Source: Chromera velia
Taxonomy: Eukaryota; Sar; Chromeraceae
Direction: 5' to 3'
DNA length: 64,000 bases
Assembly (NCBI GenBank): GCA_018398765.1
Contig: JAHBMJ010000477.1
Location: 1-64,000, forward strand
The notes under the pieces are model-generated. The model saw only the letters and a list, made by a program, of their open reading frames with translations, searched no databases and was not told the DNA's origin. Position 1 is the stretch's first letter. Each line of letters starts with the position of its first letter. This document shows positions 1 to 12,200 of this stretch, one piece after another. The translations under genes were made by a program, and so were the position numbers.

Positions 1-1610
1 GGGGGGGGGGACGGGGGGAGAGCTTTCATGGAGGGGGGGACGTGACGTCTCGGGCAGGTGGAAGGTCTAGCAGGGGCGGGGGGGGGTTCTTTTGAAGGGT
101 AAACAAAAGGTTGGATTGACTTTTCAGGGACAGTCATTCAGTTGAGTGGCTTTAGATTGCGAGAGAGAAAGGGAATGCGAGAGAGAGAGGGAAGGGGGGG
201 AGAGACATCTGAGACTATGTCTCATGAGGTCTCTTCGTCAGTTTTTTATTCTTTTCTCGTCCTCGAGTTTTTTTTTTTGCTGCTTTGCGGCACTGTTCCC
301 TCCTCCTCAGTGGTCTACCTACGTGGGCCTGGGGGTCCTGTCTGACTTTGGGGCTTTCTTTCATACACTACGCGGCCCATCTGTCTACTATTCTTTTCTT
401 GCGTGGGGTAGTCAGAGGTGGGGGGGGTCAAAAAGGTGAGTGGGTGGGGGGTGGGCCTTAGATGCATGCAGTGATGCAAGGACAATGTCGAATTCAGTTT
501 TTTGGTGTTGCCGAGATTCGTTTGAAGGCACGACTTTAGAGGGATGAGGGGTGGAAGAAGACAGAGCCTGTAGAATCATTGAGATTTTTGAGTTCGTTCT
601 TCTGTTCCATCTCCCTCCATCTCTCCACCTGTGAACTGAATAAAGTTCAAAGTGAACACACAAGAGAAGGAGGAGGAGAAGAAGGAATGTAACGGAGAAA
701 GACAATGCTAGACATACTGGTTTTGGGGTGAGATCGGTAGAAGTGGGGGAGGGAGGGAGTAACGGGAAGCAAGCGAGAGCCTTTCGATTTCTCGTTCGCC
801 CTAGCTTCCTCGCGTTTTTTCTTCCCTTCCTGCTCGGCAAAATGCCGAAGTGACGGAAGGACGATCTGGAAGCATGAATGCGAGAGAGAGAAGAAAATGA
901 CAGCTGCGTAGAGAGAGCCTGTCCATCTGCTCCTTCGTTCCTCACTCGAAGCTCTCTCTCTCGATCACGAGGGCAAGTCTCTGAGTTGCGACTTGCTTGT
1001 TTCGCCTGACTTGCAAGCACACTGACTGACTGCTCCCACCCACCCAGTTTACTTCGTCATGAATGGACCAAATGTGATTTTCGTTAAGAGTCCGTCCTTT
1101 GCTCTCTTTTCAACTTTCTAAGTCTCCAACAAGAGGGCATTACAGGATGGAAACTAAAGGACCGAGCCGGGTGGGTGTTCGGGAGGATGAAATTGGAGGA
1201 ATGGAGAGCGACAGAGAAAAGTCCTCCACAGTCTGATCCGAAGTTCTCCTTTTCCCCTTCTTTCTATTCCATTTTGCCTTTCTTTCTTTAATTTTTTCGC
1301 TCGATCGGTCCGTTATCTGGTCTGTTATGATCTCTATGCAACCAATTCTTCTTTCGCATTTGAAACCGGTGCACTTTCTTCTTCTCCTCCCCCTCTTGCA
1401 TGTTATTAATAATCTCATGTGAGAAAGGAAGTGCATCAAGTAAATGCATACATGATGACCCACCAGATGTCGGACCAAAGCACCCTACAACTCTCTTATG
1501 ATTCATCCACTTACGTGCAGAATGGGGAAATGACTGACCGCACCAGTGCGTTCAACTAGCTTGCATTGCTTCATCAAACCAAGCCATGTCACTCCCTTCT
1601 CTCTCTGCCT

Positions 1611-1647
<37 letters not shown>

Positions 1648-2555
1648 CGTAATTCGTCATTTTCATCTAGCTCGATGGACACCCTCCTCTCCATGCCGGC
1701 CAGTCATCATCGCCCTCTCCTCTCTGCCCCCTTTCCGCTGAATTCACCAGGACCAAGAGTCTCACTTCAGCGTGAAAGGCCGATTGAGTCTGTATGTATG
1801 ATAAAATCCATTCGATTGTTCACTTCAATGACCGTGCACCTCTCATTTGTACTCCCTGACTGCCTGGCGGAGGCCCTCTTGGTGCTATCAAGAATTTGAA
1901 GCGCCCGTGTCTGCAGTGATCAGATTGATATTTTGAGAGGCACTTCTCGATCCATTGTTGACTAAACAGTTGAAAACACAATCTGGGTTTGCTTCAAATT
2001 GCTTCACCTGTTACAGCATGCCAGCATGGAAACTAGATTAAAGATTCTTAGTAGGAAGACTAGTACTAGGAAGATTCCCACTGTCTGAATCCCACAAATT
2101 AATGGAAAATCGTAACTTTGAACTTTTAAACCCGCGTTCATAGAATTGGAATAAGTGAAGTTATTTTAAAGCACTGAAAGTATAAGTCGTCCGTCTAACC
2201 TAAAGTCTAACAGGCAACTTTTATTTTAATTTAACTTTTAGTATTACACAAATATTATTTATATTTCATAGACTGTGCAGCACATTTATTATTAAGTATT
2301 GTTCCTATACCATATATGCATACGCGTATAGTCTGTAGTTACACTGCACATCTTCAAGTTTACTAGCTATAGACTAATAGTAGCCGCTTATACTATCTGA
2401 TTCCGTCGCTCCGATAATAATCTGAGACCTATACAGTCTCAGCAGTCTGAGTTACTGGTTAGGTCAGTAGCTCTCTATGGGATAAAGATCATAATGAATC
2501 CCCTGCTAGCTCTGGCGACAGATAGACATAGCGGGAAGGCCCTAGGGCGGAACAT

Positions 2556-2588
<33 letters not shown>

Positions 2589-3556
2589 CCTCTAATTAAA
2601 CGCACTTACAAAATGGGTTTGCATAACTTTTTTCTCAACCTAGCTCTCAAAAGCTTTCAACCAGATTTTCTCAGCTTTTATTTTTTCTGATAAATGTGAT
2701 TATTTTTTATATACTTTAAGGTTTACGGGTGTATTTAAGAGAATACGCAGGAGTCGCTGCTTGCTATTGTTTGACCCAGTTCTTGATGCAGTGTGGAACT
2801 GTTGGTGAATACAACGCCATGTACGTATTCCTCCGACGAACTCTGCTGCATCCAACGTCAATCGACGAACCACCGGTACCACTGGTGGTTCCTTCCACAA
2901 AAGAAACGGATCGAATCATCATAGAGAGGAGGTCAAGAACGACGAACAAAAACTGAGCGAAACAAACGCGCATAAAACCATGCGCCAAGGCTTTGAGTAT
3001 TTGAATTGGTACAAAAGCACGGAGGGGAGAGAAGGAAGGATAGGGGGGAGAGAGGAATTTCTTCCTCTTATTAAACACGTCTTAAACACGAGGGAGAAGT
3101 GGAGACAAAGGGGAGAGAGGACTGAGACCGGAGACACTCTATTCAGGGAACGCCATCAAACCACAGATAGATGAATTGAAGGCATGAACAAAAAAGAATT
3201 AATGCACAAAAGAGGGAACGGGCGTATGCATGCAGCTACTTAGAAAGAAGGCTGGAAGAAGACGAAACCGCTAATCCGATCTCCTGCCTTTGCTCTCTTC
3301 CAAGAAAACCAGGAAAATGGGCGAAATCGTTCGGAAGATCCGAACACTCGATGCAGAAATGAAAAACAAACACACAAAGAAGGAAAGACAGAAAGAAAGG
3401 AAGAAAGGAAGGAAGAAAGAAAGAAAAGAGAAGCTTCCCAACCGCTCCGACCCTTTTGTGTAACACGAAAGAGAGAGATACAGATACAAAGAAGATATTA
3501 CTACAAGAGAGACAAACAAGCAGACAGAGGAAAAGGACTAATCAACGGTGGAAAAG

Positions 3557-3592
<36 letters not shown>

Positions 3593-3927
3593 GATTGAGG
3601 ACACATACACATTGTGAGGAATATGAGAGAGAAGCACCGATATGTATGACGACGACGCATAAAGGGAAGAAAGAAAGGAGCCATTGTAAGAAGGAAGATC
3701 AGCAGGAAGCTTGGAAGGAAGCGCGGGGAAGAAAAATGAGAAGGCATAACGAGGAAGGAAAGAAAGAAAGAAGAAAGTCGAACCTTCAAACCGTCTATGC
3801 AGCCTTGCAAATGTACAACGTACAACAGACAGCACGCTGACTGACTGTCTTTCGCAAGGCCTTCGATCGATCGATCGATTCATCCATTCGGCTGGTGTTT
3901 GGTTGGTGAAATCTTCCTTCTGTTTGG
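1..3927. other. gene-poor flank with simple repeats
   Basis: I see no convincing gene here. The open frames are short, low in complexity and overlap on both strands (Arg/Glu-rich on one strand, Ser/Phe/Leu-rich on the other), which is what purine/pyrimidine-biased DNA produces. The window opens in a poly-G run. There is a (TC)n tract near 1617-1644, an AT-rich island from about 1900 to 2720, an (AATC)n tract near 2552-2586, and a second (TC)n tract near 3560-3588. The AT-rich island contrasts sharply with the GC-balanced flanks and resembles other islands at 32.4, 35.2-36.6 and 50.1-50.6 kb. Confidence 0.6.
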
Positions 3928-4125
3928 ACTGGGGGGAGAGGCATTGTTTGGATCATTCATTTGAACTGGGAGGGGAAGAAGCATTGTTTGGATCATTCAT
4001 TTGAACTGGGAGGGGGAGAAGCATTGTGTTTGGATCATTCATTTGAACTGGGAGGGGGAGAAGCATTGTTTGGATCATTCATTTGAACTGGGAGGGGAAG
4101 AAGCATTGTTTGGATCATTCTGCCG
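3928..4125. repeat. 40-bp minisatellite, about 5 copies
   Basis: Five head-to-tail copies of a 40-bp unit containing GCATTGTTTGGATCATTC. The copies differ at only a few sites; one carries a 2-bp insertion and the last is truncated. The array lies just beyond the 3' end of the minus-strand reductase-like gene. Some units stay open as a repeated peptide on the plus strand, but the length changes between copies argue against coding. Confidence 0.9.
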
Positions 4126-4201
4126 ACCGCCCCCCCACCCACTAATCCCCCCACTGCTCTCAATCAATCAATCTGATTCACTCTCTGTCTCTCTCAATCA
4201 T

Positions 4202-7200
4202 TCATTCCTCGATGAGATTCTCTCCAGGTACCACTACTTCGATGATTCGGGACGGCGGCAACCGAAGGGGGCAAAGGGACACAGGACTAGTGCATCCCCC
4301 ACTTTCTCGTTCTCCCTCTACACCCGAACCAGAAGGAGAAGGCGAAGAGGGCCGGCTGCGTATCACCACCGTCTCGGACTGAGCCGTCTGTCTGACAGAC
4401 GTCGGACTGCTTGCAATTTGGCTAGACGAACCCTGGCCGTGAGAGGCCCCCCCCTCCCTTTCTCCACAACGGTCTGACAGGGAGGAGGGTTTTCCTCTCA
4501 GAGGGGAACCGGGGGGTTCTCCTGCGTCCCGATTTGTGTTGATGGGCGCAGATCTTCGCTGAGACAACCGAAGGATCTCTGCAATCAGAAGGCCCATAGA
4601 AGATCGAAACCTGAAGGGACCTGCAACGACGAAGTTGACAGCCGGGGGGGGGTGAGCGGAGACGAAGTCTGCTGCGGCTGTTGCCTTGACACTCCCCCTT
4701 TCTTCCTCCTTGCTCTGCAGGACCTTGGAGGATTCTGCTCGCTCTGTGGAGTCCTCGCCCCTTCTAACGGGAGCATCAGGAACACCTTCAGAAACCGTGC
4801 ACGCACACGCAGCGGGTACGCTTGGGGATTTTTCCTTTTCGCCTTCAGTGTGTGCGAGATGCAGAGAGGAGGGGGCTGTTGAAAGTGGAAGTGGGAGAGG
4901 GAGAGGAAAACCCAAAATAGAGACGATCTCACTTGCAGATGGAATCTGGTCACGAAGAGCCCATCCTAGTGGGGCTTCATCAGTGAGACAGAAGATGCAT
5001 TGGAGACGATCGGGAAATGCTGCGGCTGCTCTTTCAATCTCGGCCCGGAAGGGAAAGTCCCAAGGACCAACAGAGGACGCAATCACTGTCAACTTTGGAT
5101 ACATACTCTTTTTCCTCTGACCGTCTTCTGTCTCTCCCTCCTCCCCTTTTCCCTCACCCCATTCACCCTGTTTCTGAGTCTCTTTCAATCCCCCTTTTCC
5201 TTTTTTGTCCTCTTCAAGTTCTCTTTCCAGTGATGTGCAGAACGAATGGACCAGGTGGACTGCCACCAGAAGGCCCGAACTGTTCCGACCGTCAGCTGAG
5301 CACAGAACAACAATGCGGCCCCCAAACGAATTCGTCTTAGGAGGAACAGAAGGCAAACTGGCTCTCGGGTTCTGAACCACTCCTTGCGCAGTGGTGTCCT
5401 CTTCGCTCTCTTGATCTCTGTTTCTGCTGATCTCGGGAGGGGAGAGTGAATTCCCCCCGACGGAGGACTCACAGGCCGACCCCTGGGGAAGGGGGTGGGG
5501 TGGGGTGCAGGGTGTGCTGCTGGAGAGGAAGGCAGAAGAGGAGGCAAAGTCGAAGTGAGGAAGCGGGACCCCCAGAGGACCCCGGAAGAAAACCTCAGCG
5601 CCTGCACACGCACACACACAGAGGGGGAGAGGGAGGGTTCATATGAGGGGGAGATAGAGCACAGAGCAACTCTCGCTTCCCGTCTTTCTGTCTGTCTGTG
5701 CATTCCACTAACGTGCCACTGAATTCAGTGCAGAGGCGCACGAGAAGAGAAAAAAAAACAGATAAACAACGCATTCCATTCAACGACGGCAATTCATCGC
5801 TTCGAGCAGGCCGAAGTACGAAGGTGCATGTTGAAACAAAACGACGACGACAACGGTGTTGCAAAGAAAATCGGGAGGGCCTCCATCTCTCGCTCTCTCG
5901 AGCAGCACACAAACGGAGGACAGAGGGAATGAAGGGCGAGGGAGGAGGCACGCAGGAACCAACGTCCCCCCCCGGGGACCAAAAAACCTTCATTCTTTTG
6001 ACTGACCGAGGGGGAGCGAGTTCAGGGTCTCGAACAGAGAGTCCCCCATCTGAGCTTGTGCAGGAAAATCCAAAAAGTTTTCGCTTTCAAGGGACACTGA
6101 CACGAACATCCCTTTCAGTTTGACCAGTCGTCTCAAGGAGGAGGAGGACGAAGACCGTTCGCACCCTCCCCCCATGTCTGTCTCTCCATCCCCATACGGT
6201 GTAGGGGATACAGCTGTCAAATGGAAGTAATCACTCCCATCTGCTCCCCCTCTCCCTGCTAGTTCACTGCTCTCTTTTCTAAGTCCTCGAAGAGATCTAC
6301 ATGGGGTCCTTTGTTGCATTCCACGTCCAGTCCTGCTTTCCCTCTCTGCCCCTTCCCTGCTGGTGAAGAGGTCCTCGTCAGCCCATGCAGAACATGTCTG
6401 GGGCATCTCTACGGCAAGCTCGTAGAAGAAACGCATCCCCCCCCCACTCGGGCCCCGATTGCCCCCCGCTTCCTTCGATTCTTCCTCCTTCATTTTGGGC
6501 GAAAGGGAAACGAGTCGAAAAATGGCAGCAACAGGAAGAGGCTCTTCCTCCTCGTCGTCCTGTTCAGAGACCTTCAGAGACCCCGACGGCCCAACACATG
6601 CTTTCTCTGTGCACTGCCTATCCCCTGTTTCCTCCTTTTCTTTGGGGGAAGGCTGTCCGGCATGGGGGGCAGAATCTTCCTTCTGCTCTTCTTGCTTCTT
6701 TTGGCTTTCGGTGGTGGTGCACTTTGGTTGGTGACAGAGAAACTTGTCAATCAACACAGCGGGACGCCAAAGGGGTTTGTTTGAGGGAGTGGAAGGGGAA
6801 GGGCTCGGAGTGATCTTCTCCTCCTGACATGATGACGCACAAGCACGGGGGGGAGTGTCGTTGCCTTTTTCTCCCGTGTTCTCTTTGTCTTCTTTGGTTA
6901 TTGAATTGAATAAGGGGGCAGGGGCAGAGGGGGAAGCACACGGTAAAGGGGGAGGTGGTGGGGGGCTCGGAGGGATGACGATGTGACTTGAAGCTTCATG
7001 GGCTTTCTTCTGGTTTCCTTTTTCTTTCTCTCTCTCTTTGTGAGCAGGTTCGGATTCCTTTCCCTTCTTTTCCTTTTTCTTCTTCGCCTTTTTGACTGCC
7101 CCACCACCATCGTCGGAGGAGTGGATCGTCGCGGGAGAGCCTGAGGAGGTCGTCTTCTTCAGATTCTGTTCGATCGGAGCGGACGGATCCGCAGCAGCCG

Positions 7201-8899
7201 AAGGGGCTACAGAGGAAGCAGAGGGCTCTGTGGAAATGATTGGAGCGAGAAAAGGCGAAAGTTTCTGCGACTGCGCAGAAGGAGACGGAGAAAAAAATGA
7301 ATTCGAGACTGCGCCCGGAGAGCGGAGAAGCGGCTTAGAAGAAGGTAACCAAAGAAGGTCGCCCCCTCCGTCCTTTTCCTTCGATGCATTTCCGCTACTG
7401 CTCCCCTCTCCCTCTTCTCTGGCGGCTGAACTTTGTCTGCTTGTCCCCACTCCAACTCTCTGCAAAAGCTTTCTTGTCAAGCGCACAGAGTGGGATGGAG
7501 AGCTGGAGGAGTTCAACTCACTGGGTGACTCCGTCCCCAGCAGCATTTTCTCAGGCGTGATGCCCCCTTTTGATGACCCAAACGGAAACGAGAACCGTCT
7601 GTCTGCACCACTCGGAGGAGTCTGGTCATTCGGGGGAAAATTGAGGACTATGCCGGGGAGATGGGGGGGGAACGTCTGCTCCTTCCCTTTGGAGACAGAC
7701 CGGAATAGGGGAAGCTCTGCACTTGAGAAGGTCTTGGATCTTTGTGGCGGATCGTCCGCAAGAGACGACTGACGTGGGGGGAAACAGCTCAACCTTTCAC
7801 GCGGAGCTCTTGCAGTACGCTTTCCCTCCCCCCCATCCTTTGCCTCCTCGTTACGACACGGAGAGTGGACCACTCCGGGATTCGGGCTTTTGAGAGGTGT
7901 TGCACGGATGTGCATTGGGTCAAGCGGCATTCCCCCTTCTGCCCCCCCCTCTCTGGCACTTCCACTATCGGATGACGAGGGCAAGGGGGAAGGGTCTGCA
8001 TCGCCCCCTTTGGAGGAGGAGGACGCACCGCCCCCGACGCTGTCCGCATCTTCTGCAGACGTCCGCACCCCCTTTCGCGATTCTTCGCTCTCTGCATCTC
8101 GATCGCCCTCTCCGTCTCCCTCATCGCCCTTTCGGGGCCTCGGCGCCCTTTCTCTACTCCTACCTTCTCTCTCCCCTCCCGTCCCTCCCCCCTGAGTCCC
8201 GGCAGAAGACCGTCGTTCTTCCTGACTGTGTGAACTCTCGGATGAGCCTCTCACAAGAGTAGGGGGTTGAGGCAGAATGCCACTGGAGGGAGCAGCGGAA
8301 GAGGAAGAGTTCGAAGAATGGGACATGGAAGGCAAGGAGACATCATGCACGGGCTTCCGGGATTTGGTGCCCGAGCTGCTGCTACTGCTGCTGCTGTCCG
8401 TGGTCACCGATCTATCCCGTCTTGTTGCCTCCTCTCCTTTCTCCGTGGACGATCCGTTCTCTGTCTCCTCGTCAACCTCCGCCAAAGCGGGGAGACATCC
8501 AAATCCCGGGGCTGTCAGCCGCTTCTGACCTCCTCCACGCATACGAAGAGAAAGAGACGGCGACGAGGACCCAATATCCCCCCCACGCAAACCCGCAGCT
8601 ATGCCCCCGACGCTGGAGTCTCCGGCCGAGGAGGGGGACGCACACGTTCGGGAATACCCCCCACCCGTGGAAGAGAAAGAGGAGGACAGACCTTCCTCGA
8701 GCCCCGTCTCAGAGACTAGAACTATCCCCTCGGGCTCGGCAGTAGCACCCCCGTCCCACGACAGGACGACCCCTTTCCCCATCTTGCTCATTTTCCGGCG
8801 ACGCCAAGCCAACCACAGCAAGCTGACGGCAGCTACAGCGAGAGTACGGGAGTCTGTGGAAAAGAATCCAGTCTGCGCAATCAAGCCATGCACACGCAC
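4202..8899 (-). CDS. membrane-anchored, degenerate FNR/cytochrome-b5-reductase-like protein
   Basis: At least two exons, roughly 8899-6007 and from somewhere near 5600-5330 down to 4202. The first exon opens with one probable membrane helix (TLAVAAVSLLWLAW, then RRR). About 800 residues of Ser/Gly/Glu-rich disordered sequence follow. Near its end is a stretch that lines up with an FAD-binding domain: RFFYELAVEMP, then HLTAVSPTPYGDGE where reductases have the R-x-Y-S/T flavin motif, then GMFVSVSLES and MGDSLFETLNSLP. The second exon has a Rossmann-like half: FGGRIVVLCSA, LTVIASSVGPWDFPFRAEIE, RLQCIFCLTDE, and VNFVVAGPFRF where reductases have the C-G-P motif. The RxYS and GxGxxP signatures are not recognisable, so catalysis is doubtful. 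The first methionine is uncertain: the frame opens at GTG, and an upstream exon on the minus strand is likely. The exact 3' exon border was not resolved because phases did not match. The family call is inference from motif order. Confidence 0.45.
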
Positions 8900-9218
8900 A
8901 GATCAAGCTCTGAAACACACATATGCAAATGAACATTCACGTGAGGTCACATGCTCAGACAACGACGACGCAGACACGTCCTATTGAGATACCCACAGAA
9001 GAAAAAACGCGGAACACCCACCCACAGAAATGGAGGACCCCGAGCGACCGGTCAAAAAGAGAGGGGGCGAAAAAAAGACGCATGCAGTTACGTGAATACA
9101 AACGACGGGGGACGGGGCGAGCGAAGGAAACCAGTAAGTCGACACCTTGAGAGACAAACGAGTCTACGTTGCAATCGCTTCATTCCTTTCCGTGTGACTC
9201 CATGTCTTTCTTTCACCT

Positions 9219-12200
9219 CTACCGATGCACTCCCTCACTCACCCTCCACTGGATCTTCGTCTTTCGTTGTTCCTCCTTGTTTGCCTGGAAGTGCCTTGGC
9301 TTGCTCTCTCTCACCGGGAGGGTATTCAACGAAAGCCCATCAGCTCTACTCCTTGACTCCTTCTCAACGCTTGTTTGAGGAGGACATGAGGTTCCCGCAG
9401 GCAAGGGGGGGATTTGGGCCTGAAGGAATTCCTCGCCTACTTCGAATTCCGTCAACTGAGGAGAAGCCTCCTGGACTTCTTCTTCGTCTTCCCGCTCTTC
9501 GTCTACCTTCTCCTCATGGCAATCCCCCCTTCTCCCCTCCTGCTCGTCTTCCTCACACTGTCCACTTTCACTTCGCCTCTCATGAGGAGCCAGCAGGGAA
9601 GGTGGCACCAGCAGCCGCTTCCCTCCCCGATTGATTTTTCTGGCCCTCAGACGAGGACTGAGACGAGAAAGACAGGGTACGCTCTTCAGGTGGGGGGATA
9701 CAAGACCAGAGCGGGTGGGGTCATCGTAGTGGAGCGCGTGAGAGGCACACAAGGTAAGGAGACTCTCAGGGACCGTGGAGGACCTCTGCCTCCCTCCTTC
9801 CCCTACTGCTGCTGCTACAGGCGGACGGTGGAAAAGAGGTCTCAGGCGGGCAAACGCCTCGGCATCTGCCTCGCTCCTACCAAATCTAGGTGGCCTGTTT
9901 TCTCCCCCTTCCCCTTTTCCTCTCGCGTTTGGGGGCGCCACGTTTGAAGGCTTTGCTGAAGAGGAAGAGGACAGATCTCCCACCCCATGCAACCGATTTA
10001 ACAAGATCAATGTGCGGGACGAGGGCGTCCGCCCCTCTTCTACAGGAGGGCTGGAGGCTGCATTTTGGGGGTGGGGCAAAGAGCTGAGGGAAGATAACGA
10101 TGGATCTCCTCTGACAGGCAATCGGATTCGAGGGCTTGTCTCACCACCCAGCGCATCCGCTGAAACTAATGCGGCGGCACTTTCAGAAGCGGACCTTTCC
10201 CGTCTGAACGTATTCCCTTTTCTGCTCCACTCTGCAGGAGGGCCCCCATCTTCTTGCGGACCCTCTCTCCTCTCGGGCGCTCCCGTACACTCCTCCCCCG
10301 ACTTCTCCGTTTCTTCGTTGGAGACGAGGAAACGGCGCAGGCGGACTGAGGGGGAAGAATCCTTCCGGGGGAGGCTGATGCTGCTGCTGCTACTAGGGAG
10401 ATCTCCCAAGCTTTGCGTAACCTGAAGACCAAACTCGGCCCCCTCTCTGTCCCCCTCCATTTCGTCATCCCCATCAAGAAAGAAGCCCAAAGTGCCCCCC
10501 ATCGGAACAGATTGATCCTTCTGGAGAGGGTCTAACAGGCCCCCCTCTGCTCTGAGTTTGGGAGACGGGGCAATAGAAGAGAAAGGGGACTCGATCGATA
10601 CAGCCCACCCACCCATCTCCATCCTGCCAACCGACGGCCCCCCATCTACTTTCCCCCCACCCTCTAGTAGGAGCAGAGACCCGTCCTCCACGGCCAACCG
10701 GCCGGGGTATGTGTGGTGGTGGTGATGGTGATGCATCGACCGTCCTGACTGCTGCTGCGTTGTTGGTTCCTCTACGCCTAGACTTCCTCTGTCTCTGCCT
10801 GACAGGGAAGGCGAAGCATCCAACGCAAACCCACACGCGAGGGGGGTGGATTCATCTGCCCCCTCAAGGGCCCCGTGTAGTAGACCCTGAACCAGTGGAG
10901 ACGAGGAGACAGTCGGCAAACCACCGACCCCTCCTCCCGGTTCTGTCCGGAGCTTCCCTCTAGATCGGCCCCCCACACCGCCTCTTTCCGTCTCACGATG
11001 GAAAAGAAGACGACGGTAGAGCCTCAAATCAGGCACATGTCCCGCAACTGCACGGGCAGTCATCGCATCCCTCACGAGAGGAGGGACGGAAATTCCTTGT
11101 GTCCAGGGGTGTCGCAAGGCTTCCATTGGGGTAGCACGTCTGCCTGCATTTCTCCAAAGACACCATCTGCAGATGTCAATGGCCTCAGGGGAGACGCGAT
11201 CCCAAATGAGGTCGTCTTTGGGAGAGAACGACAGAGGCTTCTCCTTGATTGCTCTGACCAGAGATTCCTTTGTGGGCGCGTCAAAGGGAAGAAACCCCGT
11301 GAGCATGTAGTGCAGACACACACCCGCACTCCACACATCTACCTCAGCACCGTAGTCACCTGCGGTAACTTCAGGCGCGATGAATCGGGGGTTTCCTGCA
11401 CACAGAGGTCCGGGAAGAGACAACAAGGATCATCAGAGAAACAAACACCGACAAAACGCTTCGCACACCTGTGTCGAGTGTCGCAAAGAACATTTTGATG
11501 CAGTCCACCTCCAATAAAAAGAACAAGCAAGCGCATGAATCTCGGGAGAGTAAACAGGAATGAGCTTTTCTATCTCGGCCCATTGAACGCTTCAAATACG
11601 GTCGAATATTCCTTTTTGTTTATCTGTAGACACTGCAGTGATCGGTCACTCACTCACCAGCGGGAGTCATCAGTCCGTCAGTCTCGCCCCTCTTCGCAAT
11701 GTTGAAGTCGATCAGTTTTAGCTCGGCAGTCTTGGGGTCACGTGAAGACAGAAGGACGTTGGACAATGACACGTCCCGATGGGTAATGTTCTGCTGCCGC
11801 AGGTACACCAACACATCCATCAACTGACGGAAGAGCCGTCGGGCCTCTCCCTCCGTCATCCGACGGACTGTCTTTGTCCCAGGCTGGTCTCCATGACTCA
11901 AAATGGTCGTTGTGGTGCCCCCACACTGTGAGACTGCGTTTTCGAGAGAAGGACCCTCGACGAGTTCCATGAGGATATGAACATCCCCTGTGACTTTGGA
12001 TAAGTCTAAAAACTCACACACCTTCACGATGTTCGGATGATCCAATTCTCTCATGATCTCAAATTCGGCTAGCGTCGTGTCCAGCATCTCTTCATCTAGG
12101 GCCGTGACCGTCTTGAGTGCGTACAGGGAGCCTGTCGCTCGGCACAGAACGCGGCGCACAACGGCAGAACACCCCTCTCCCATTTTTTCCAGAATGGTAA

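Noticed and set aside
142-1020. Overlapping open frames of 67-202 codons on both strands
   Set aside because: Low-complexity composition, frames on opposite strands over the same DNA, no domain and no splice support.
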